Translations under genes and position numbers: made by a program
Assembly: GCA_964453205.1 (NCBI GenBank)
Contig: CAYVRC010000089.1
Coordinates: forward strand, 1 to 23,481
Length of the DNA: 23,481 nucleotides
Direction of reading: 5' to 3'
Source of the DNA: Crateriforma sp964453205
GTDB taxonomy: Bacteria > Planctomycetota > Planctomycetia > Pirellulales > Pirellulaceae
Notes under the pieces: generated by a model
Databases searched by the model: none
Told to the model about the DNA's origin: nothing
The model's input: the letters and a program-made list of their open reading frames with translations, nothing else
Part shown: piece after piece, positions 14,773 to 21,106 of the stretch
How positions within the stretch are numbered: the first letter of the stretch is position 1
Layout: the number at the start of each line of letters is the position of its first letter

Positions 14773-15489
14773 TTACTTTTTCCAGCCGACGCTCCAAGAT
14801 TTCGGATACAGGCGTTTGCCGTTTCGTTTGGCGTTGGACCTCGGGCTCGGATCCCATTTTTTGGCGTCGCCTTCGTTGATGATTTGGCGGATGTCGTCTT
14901 CGCTGACGTCGTGCAGCGCGGCCTGAGTGCGGATTTCGCGGTCGAAGACGTCTTGCAATGTTTTTTCCATGGCGATCCGCGGCGGTCCGATCAACAGCAA
15001 CGGTTTCTCGATCGACGTCACGGCGGCTTTGCGAAGGTCCATGTAGATCCGCTTGCGATCCGGTTCGGCCATGCTGATCTCTCGATACTCCGGCGGCGTC
15101 CAAACCACATCGTCGTCGTCTTGTTCGACCTCGGGTTCCGGTTCGGCGTCCGCAACCACCACGGTCTCGGGCAAATTCAGGTAGTAGTAAACGCCGTAGC
15201 CGATCGCGCCGACGACCAGCAGCCCCGCCAAGACACCGGCGATCACGTTCCCGATACCGCCTTTGGACTTCCCGGAGGCTTTTCCCTTTTTGTTTTTGCG
15301 GTCGGTCGACGCGCGGTTGTCCGAATCGCCGGCCAACTTCGCCGCCATGTCCACTTTGGGCGCGTCCTGTTCTTCGTCGGTCGCCTTGGCATTCCAAACT
15401 TTACCGCACTTCGAGCATTTGACGCTGGAAATGTGCTCGGGAACGTGCACGACTTTCTTGCAACGCGGGCAAGGCAGGGACTGGATCAT
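14773..15489 (-). CDS. Zinc-ribbon, single-pass membrane protein of unknown function
   Basis: 238 residues. The N-terminus is a zinc ribbon of the MJ0042 type: C7-x-x-C10 and C25-x-x-C28 in LPCPRCKKVVHVPEH and VKCSKCGKVW. A Lys/Gly-rich linker leads to one membrane helix (about 81-104, VIAGVLAGLLVVGAIGYGVY), then an acidic stretch (EPEPEVEQDDDD) and a C-terminal domain of about 110 residues that is presumably outside the cytoplasm. Planctomycetes and myxobacteria often put such ribbons before a membrane helix in regulatory or envelope proteins. Start placed at ATG 15487-15489, where MIQSLPCPRC begins; the longer frame to 15597 overlaps the upstream gene by 62 bases and is unlike protein. No ribosome site is obvious. 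Confidence 0.85.
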   Translation of the reverse strand: MIQSLPCPRCKKVVHVPEHISSVKCSKCGKVWNAKATDEEQDAPKVDMAAKLAGDSDNRASTDRKNKKGKASGKSKGGIGNVIAGVLAGLLVVGAIGYGVYYYLNLPETVVVADAEPEPEVEQDDDDVVWTPPEYREISMAEPDRKRIYMDLRKAAVTSIEKPLLLIGPPRIAMEKTLQDVFDREIRTQAALHDVSEDDIRQIINEGDAKKWDPSPRSNAKRNGKRLYPKSWSVGWKK

Positions 15490-15535
15490 GAGTGATGTGG
15501 AAAGGAGGTTAGCGGAGTCGGGCAGCGAGAGGCGT

Positions 15536-17341
15536 TTACCGCGAGGACAAGGCGGCGGCGATGCGGGCGACCGTGGGCAACAGGTCTTGCTGGGCATCGA
15601 TCAATCGGGCGGCGCGGCTAGACGAGAGGCCTCGCTTGTCGATCATCGCCAAATCGCGAGAAAGATTTTCCCAAGCGGACAACATTCTATCGGTCGTCCT
15701 TTGCACCGTCACGAAATCTTCGTGTCGACTCAGTTCCGCGTGCAATTGTTTGGCTTGATCATGAAAATCGTTGGCCCCACGGCTGACCGATTGGCGGAAA
15801 GACGTCGGTTGGAGGTAGCGTTCGTAACGCTGGATGTCGGCCAGGAAGTACTCGCTGCTTCCCTCCAAAGCCGCCGCCAGTTGGATCAATTCGTCCTGGG
15901 TGGCTTGACCGTCGTCAACGCCCCGAATGCCCAGCACGGCACCGATCTGGGCGAGGTCACGATCGACGCCGGCCAGGGATGCTTTTTGGATGGTCGAAAG
16001 CGGTGCCAGACTCGCTCGCAGCGGCTCCCAGCTTCGCTGAATCTCACCGAAAGACTCGATCAGTTGACGACGCGATGCGCCGGAGCCGGCCTCCTCGAGG
16101 AAACGCTGGCATCCCGCCTTCAGGGCTCGCCCCCGATCGAAGACTTCGTTTTGACGACCCTTGGGCATCTCGTACATCGTGCCGAAGCTCAGCTGACCGA
16201 GCAAGGCATCGACGCTGCGGTTCAAATGATCGGCCAGTTGCCCGACATCGACGGCCGGGGCGGGCGGCGTCATCCACAACAAGGCGTACGTCTCGGTGCC
16301 ACACTGCGCGATGCGGTCCAGGCGGATTTGCAGGTGCGGATCGTCGATCGTGGAAATGCGAGCGGCAAAGTCACGATAGCGTCCCAGGAAATCGCTGAAT
16401 CGCGTTACCGCTTCCTCGTAACTCGCCTCGCCGACTCGGTCGGCTTCGCGAATCAGGGTTTGGCGGAGCAAGCGACAATCGCTGGAAAGTCCCGCCATGC
16501 GTCTGGGCGAAGCGTCGCTCAGTGACAGGTCGTCCTCCAAGGACTGCAAGTGCGTCGCAGCGGCGATCAAGACGTCGCGAAGGGCTTGCCTGTCGAACTG
16601 GGGTCGAATCGAAAGCACTTTTGCCATCGCGGCACAGCTTCGATCGCAAGTTTTCAGCGGACCTCGGACGTTGTCAGGCAAATCCGGAATGTTGCGCAAA
16701 TCGAATGACAACTTTCGCCAACGGGCGTCCAGGTCACGGTAGTCGTCGCGGACGTCGGCGACCGCGGACAGACCGTCACAACGCCCGATCAACACGCGGG
16801 CGTCGGCGGACAAACGGTAGGCCTCGGGCAGGGACGCGCGAAGCAAAGGCGACCGGCCGCTGTCGCCGCGGAGACGTGTCACCAGGTCGTCCGTCGCGGT
16901 GGCGAATGCGACCAACTGGTTCACGAAATCGGCCGCTTCCTGTGACTTGACGCTGATGCTGCGTGGCCGTGCCGACGCACGCGGTGTCGGGGGCGTGAAT
17001 TCCGGCGGACGCGATTCCGGAGGACGCGGTGTGGCCGACGGCGCCCGATCGCGGGGCGAGAGTCGCCGGGTGCTCGGGACCGCCACGCTGCCATCGGGTC
17101 GTGGCGGAAAGAACCCCGAGGGGACGTCGACCGGTTGCGAGGTGCCGCCGTCGGTTGCGGATCGTTGCGTTTCGGATTGACGACGCTCCCGTTCGTCGGC
17201 TTGCCGCTGCGCTTTCGCGCCGGCGATGCTCCGGAACATGTCTTCGATGAAGCTGCCGCCCTGCGCCGACGCGGGCGAAACGTAGACCAATTCTAAAAGA
17301 CCGACCGTCATGGTGACCCAGCACCACTTTCGCAAACCCAT
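15536..17341 (-). CDS. Exported protein with four ~115-residue helical repeats
   Basis: 601 residues, family not recognised. A signal peptide covers residues 1-27 (hydrophobic core to SPASAQ). Residues 28-130 are a charged then Pro/Ser/Arg-rich, probably disordered linker. From about 135 to the end the protein is mostly helical and appears to be four tandem units. In each, an opening helix is followed about 70 residues later by an aromatic anchor (W208, Y322, W438, W557) in the pattern '(W/Y)...L...L..I'; spacing is 114, 116 and 119 residues. Start taken at ATG 17341, where the signal peptide begins; GTG 17350 is an alternative. Likely periplasmic, perhaps structural. It lies 46 bases before the zinc-ribbon gene and after a hairpin that may end the upstream unit. 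Confidence 0.85.
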   Translation of the reverse strand: MGLRKWCWVTMTVGLLELVYVSPASAQGGSFIEDMFRSIAGAKAQRQADERERRQSETQRSATDGGTSQPVDVPSGFFPPRPDGSVAVPSTRRLSPRDRAPSATPRPPESRPPEFTPPTPRASARPRSISVKSQEAADFVNQLVAFATATDDLVTRLRGDSGRSPLLRASLPEAYRLSADARVLIGRCDGLSAVADVRDDYRDLDARWRKLSFDLRNIPDLPDNVRGPLKTCDRSCAAMAKVLSIRPQFDRQALRDVLIAAATHLQSLEDDLSLSDASPRRMAGLSSDCRLLRQTLIREADRVGEASYEEAVTRFSDFLGRYRDFAARISTIDDPHLQIRLDRIAQCGTETYALLWMTPPAPAVDVGQLADHLNRSVDALLGQLSFGTMYEMPKGRQNEVFDRGRALKAGCQRFLEEAGSGASRRQLIESFGEIQRSWEPLRASLAPLSTIQKASLAGVDRDLAQIGAVLGIRGVDDGQATQDELIQLAAALEGSSEYFLADIQRYERYLQPTSFRQSVSRGANDFHDQAKQLHAELSRHEDFVTVQRTTDRMLSAWENLSRDLAMIDKRGLSSSRAARLIDAQQDLLPTVARIAAALSSR

Positions 17342-17383
17342 TGTTGCCACCGCACCGTGAGAAAAACAGAATTCAGAAACCCC

Positions 17384-17433
17384 AAAAGGCGAGCACGCCC
17401 GCCGTGGGAGTCTATCGGACTCGCGGTGCGGGC
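17384..17433 (-). terminator. Possible terminator after the small acidic membrane protein
   Basis: On the minus strand GCCCGC pairs with GCGGGC (outer, 17397-17402 and 17428-17433) and GAGTC with GACTC (inner), followed within about 8 bases by TTTT. The structure is strong but the T-run is short and offset, so termination may be partial. It separates the small membrane protein from the exported repeat protein. Confidence 0.4.
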
Positions 17434-17439
17434 AGAACG

Positions 17440-17679
17440 CTATTTGAATTCTTCGTCAAAAGCGCCGAACTCGTCGACGACCTCTTCGGATTGCTCTTCG
17501 ATCATCTCGGCTTCGTCGCCGAACCCCGCCTCGTCGTCGATCATTTCGTCGTCAGCCATTTCCTCGGGTTCCGGCTGTGCCATGGCGGCGAGGCGTTTTT
17601 TCTTTTCGATCGCGTTGACGACGGGTACCGAGAACGCCATGACCAGAATCAGCAGGGTCCAGAATATGAAGTAGATCAT
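17440..17679 (-). CDS. Small membrane protein with acidic tail
   Basis: 79 residues, family not recognised. Residues 1-23 are a hydrophobic membrane anchor (MIYFIFWTLLILVMAFSVPV), followed by a short basic patch (EKKKR) that predicts a cytoplasmic tail. Of the last 44 residues 21 are Asp or Glu and only the final one is basic. The clear division into anchor, positive stop and acidic tail makes real coding likely despite its length and the absence of a ribosome site. It lies between the kinase and the exported repeat protein on the same strand. The tail could bind metal ions or a basic partner; this is inference. Confidence 0.65.
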   Translation of the reverse strand: MIYFIFWTLLILVMAFSVPVVNAIEKKKRLAAMAQPEPEEMADDEMIDDEAGFGDEAEMIEEQSEEVVDEFGAFDEEFK

Positions 17680-17819
17680 CGGCAGAGTGAGAAAAGCGTA
17701 TGGAAGGCGACCAGGCGTGTCATTGTAATCACCGAGCGGTAGGCGGGTTCGTCGAAAAGTCGATCGGTCCGATCAGCGGGACGCGCCGAAAACGATGGTC
17801 GCGACCGACGGCATGGGGG

Positions 17820-20800
17820 TCAAGGATAGACGGTCGCCGACGGAACCTTCGGATCCGCCTCGGTTCGGGTGTCCGGCCGGCGATCTTGGACTCTCACCAA
17901 CTCTCGCTCGGCTTCGGCCCGGAGCGCGAAGGCGAGGAACGAGGAGGGGTCTTTCCTTGCGATCTGCTTTTCGGCCCGGGCGAGACTCTGGGCGGCCGCT
18001 TCGGAATCGGATCGGACGCGAACGAGACAATCGACCAGCCACGTCACTTCCCGCCATCCCTCGGATCGATGTCGCTCCAGGAACTCCGTCGCTTGGTCGA
18101 TCAAGCCGCTGCGGTACAAAGCCAACCCGCGCGCGGCGACGGCAGTTTTGTCGAGCTTCCCTTGGTCACCGAGTTCCGATTCGACGCCCGCGGTCAACTC
18201 CATCAGCTGTTGCGGATTCGCGTCGGGATCAATGCCCGACCAGAGGGCTTGAAGGCATTTGAACCGGGTGGACTCGGGTGCCGCCGTGACCAAAGATTCG
18301 CCCAGCTGACGAATTTCCGCGAGCAAGTCATCGACCGCTTCTTCGACGCTTTCGCCGGCGATCGACTTCGCTTCGGCGGTCACAAACGCGTAGCAGCCGA
18401 GTTTGTCCATCAACTCCACACAGTGTTCCACCGTGTCCGGCTGATTGGCGAAAAGTCGCCGCAACGTCTGCACGGCGGATCGGAATTCCGTGACCGCTTC
18501 ATCGATCATCCCTTGTTTGAAGCAGAACGTCCCCATGTTGATGTGACCGTTGGCCAGTCGTTTCTGAAACTCGACGACGGACGGATTCGCCGCCAACACT
18601 TTTTTGCCGACCTCAACGGCCGACCGCAACGCTTCTTGACTCTCGTCGTAGCGTCCCAAAACGTGCAGTGAGATCCCCAGATTCATGCGTTGACTGGCAA
18701 AGTCTGACCGATACGCGAAATGCTCGGGGTCAAGCGTCAGCGTTCGCTCGCAGGCGTCACAAGCTTTCCGATAATGTTCGTAGCATTGCTGCCACTGTCC
18801 ACGTTTGAATCCGAAATGATTCCCCGCGCTATTGTAGATCTCGATGATGCGTCGAAGTCCTTTCGCGTCATTTTGAATTTCCGGCAGCAGTTGATCCGCG
18901 GCGCGAACGGCTGCGATCAAGTCGGCCTCCGCTTCATCCAGTTGATTCAGATTGCTGAGCGCGTTACCGCGTCCCTGCAAAGCGTCGGCAAGCAACAGAC
19001 GATCGGGCAGACTGCCTCGGCGTTCGACCAATCGTTGCAAAACTCCGATCGCGTCGCCGAAGTGTTGGCTTGCCGGCCGGAATTGTTGTGAGATTTTGTG
19101 GGCCATGCCCATCGACATCATGGCTTTCGCTTTGCCCTCCAGGTCAACGGCACTCGGCGGGCCGTCGGCGAGCAAGCCGTCGTAAATCGAAATCGCCACC
19201 GCGCTCTGTTCGAAAAGTTCTCCGCCCCCCGGATCCAGGACCAAGGCGATCTGTGCCAGCCGTGCGTGAGCCTCCGCGGCGCCCCGTCGAACGGCGGGAT
19301 CGCGGTCGGATTGGGCGACGAAATCCTCGTAATAACGTCGGGCCTTGTTCAACAAGATTCGGCGAACCTCTTGGGCGCCGGCGGTCCTGGCCAAAACGCC
19401 GTCCTCGTCGGCCACTTCGGTCAGGTACTCGTCGACGATCGACTGAGCCTGTCTGAGCCGTTCGTCGGCGAGCGTCTTGGCCGCCAAGGCGGCCTGATTG
19501 GATGCGGCCGCTTGGCGGTACAAAACGATGGCGACGCCGGCACCGACGAGTGCCACCATCGCGATCGCGATCGCGGTTTGAGTCTGCAAACGTCTGCGTT
19601 TTTGATCCTCGGCCGCGCGGACGGTCAATTCGCGCTGCTCGATCGCGGCCTGCCGGGCGCGGCTTTCCACGCTTGCCAGGTGCCGCGTGATTTCGCGACT
19701 GACTTCGCCGGCGTCGGCGTATCGATCCTCCGGTGCAACCTGCAGACATCGCTCGCAGATCTCGATCAATTCGTTGTCTGCCCCGCAGTCGTCCAGCCGC
19801 CGCAGGGCATCTTCCAAGTCACCCACCGCCGCGCGACGAACGGCCTCCCCGACACTGCAACCCTCGTGCAGTCGTGAATGCGTCAGGATCTCGAACAGAA
19901 TCGAGCCGAGGGTGAACACGTCGCCACGGGGATCGAAATTTTTTCCTTGCCCACGGGCTTGCTCGGGCGACATGTAAGCGGGCGTTCCCAAGATGTCGCC
20001 CGCCATCGTCAGACTTCTCGCCAGTTCATCCCAAGATTCATCGTCGCTTGCCGGCACCGTATCGCTCAGCGAAATCGGCTGCGGCGACGTCGGTTTCTGA
20101 CCCGCGCTGATCTTGCCGGCGGAGGTTTCCGAGCGGGACTTTGCCATGCCCCAGTCCATCACCTGAACTTCGCCGAAGGCGCCGACCATGATGTTTTGGG
20201 GCTTCAGGTCGCGATGGATCACTCCCTCGGCATGCGCGTAGGCGACCGCTTGGGTGACCTGTTCGAAAATCCCGAGGTCGCGGATCGGATCGTTATCTTC
20301 TCGAGAACGCGACTTCAAAATCCGTTCAAACGTTTCGCCCTCGACCAGCTTCATCGAAAAGAAAGCCGCGTCGTCGTCCAGTCGACCATGGTCGTAGATC
20401 GGCGGAATCCCGGGATGTTGCAACCGGCCGGTCAAAAGGGCTTCGCGAATCAACCGGGCTTCGGCCGCGGCCTCCTCGTGGTGCGAATCGCGAAGACGTT
20501 TGACGGCGAGCGTCCGCTGGCCGACACGATCATCGACACGCCAGACATCGCCGTTCCCGCCGCTGCCGACCTTCGCCAGAAAACGATATCGCTCCGAAGT
20601 CGGCACGTCGGGCAGCGAAGCTTGTGCCGCATCCACGATCCGCCGCGCGTCGTTCGTGGTGAACGAAAGGTCTGTTCGCAACAGAAACGGCTGGTAGTCG
20701 GCCGGCGAGATCGACATTCCTTGTCGGCGACGAAGCTCGGCATCGATCGCCAGCAGTTCGCCAAGCAACACGCCCCGATCCCGCGGGGCGACCTCGTCGA

Positions 20801-20912
20801 GCAGCGGCTCAACGACGGACTCCAAGTCCTGAGTCGCCGGGTCATGGGACTCCTCAAAGCGAGAGCAGAGTCTCTCGACAAGCCGCATCGATTCGAGCGA
20901 ATAGGTGGACAT
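17820..20912 (-). CDS. Membrane-bound Ser/Thr protein kinase with TPR repeats
   Basis: 1030 residues. A Hanks-type kinase domain spans about 109-400: the glycine loop GSGGNGDV (116-123), catalytic lysine K138 in LAVKRL, HRDLKPQN (233-240) with catalytic D235, metal site DWG (253-255) where DFG is usual, and GTPAYMSPEQA near 309-319 as the activation-loop end. An insertion of about 45 residues rich in Ser/Thr sits between DWG and GTP. A membrane helix is at about 446-467 and the region beyond it holds several TPR-like helix pairs (near 590-626, 638-672, 736-770, 783-818 and 925-955), probably the sensing or partner-binding part. Start set at ATG 20910-20912; a frame to 21074 adds 54 atypical residues, and no good ribosome site marks either. 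Kinase targets are unknown. Confidence 0.94.
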   Translation of the reverse strand: MSTYSLESMRLVERLCSRFEESHDPATQDLESVVEPLLDEVAPRDRGVLLGELLAIDAELRRRQGMSISPADYQPFLLRTDLSFTTNDARRIVDAAQASLPDVPTSERYRFLAKVGSGGNGDVWRVDDRVGQRTLAVKRLRDSHHEEAAAEARLIREALLTGRLQHPGIPPIYDHGRLDDDAAFFSMKLVEGETFERILKSRSREDNDPIRDLGIFEQVTQAVAYAHAEGVIHRDLKPQNIMVGAFGEVQVMDWGMAKSRSETSAGKISAGQKPTSPQPISLSDTVPASDDESWDELARSLTMAGDILGTPAYMSPEQARGQGKNFDPRGDVFTLGSILFEILTHSRLHEGCSVGEAVRRAAVGDLEDALRRLDDCGADNELIEICERCLQVAPEDRYADAGEVSREITRHLASVESRARQAAIEQRELTVRAAEDQKRRRLQTQTAIAIAMVALVGAGVAIVLYRQAAASNQAALAAKTLADERLRQAQSIVDEYLTEVADEDGVLARTAGAQEVRRILLNKARRYYEDFVAQSDRDPAVRRGAAEAHARLAQIALVLDPGGGELFEQSAVAISIYDGLLADGPPSAVDLEGKAKAMMSMGMAHKISQQFRPASQHFGDAIGVLQRLVERRGSLPDRLLLADALQGRGNALSNLNQLDEAEADLIAAVRAADQLLPEIQNDAKGLRRIIEIYNSAGNHFGFKRGQWQQCYEHYRKACDACERTLTLDPEHFAYRSDFASQRMNLGISLHVLGRYDESQEALRSAVEVGKKVLAANPSVVEFQKRLANGHINMGTFCFKQGMIDEAVTEFRSAVQTLRRLFANQPDTVEHCVELMDKLGCYAFVTAEAKSIAGESVEEAVDDLLAEIRQLGESLVTAAPESTRFKCLQALWSGIDPDANPQQLMELTAGVESELGDQGKLDKTAVAARGLALYRSGLIDQATEFLERHRSEGWREVTWLVDCLVRVRSDSEAAAQSLARAEKQIARKDPSSFLAFALRAEAERELVRVQDRRPDTRTEADPKVPSATVYP

Positions 20913-21106
20913 GCGTAAACCAGCGGGCGACTTCGGAAAAGCTGGCTCGGTCTTCGAAGGCCAGTTGTTAAGGAATCCACATGGTTCGGCCGGCGCTTCG
21001 ACGAGCGTGCGGCGGTTCGGGGCGGCCGAAATCAACATGACTCTTAGGCGCACCGTTTGGCTCGCCTTATTCATGATAACCGCTACCCCAACCAGAACTC
21101 ACCCAC

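Noticed and set aside
15501..15509. AAAGGAGGT on the plus strand, a perfect-looking ribosome site
   Set aside because: No plus-strand start codon with plausible coding sequence follows at suitable spacing; both neighbouring genes are on the minus strand.
17762..17774. GATCGG-T-CCGATC palindrome after the kinase stop as a terminator
   Set aside because: The hairpin needs a loop that leaves only 5 pairs, and the following T-run is short and displaced; too weak to call.
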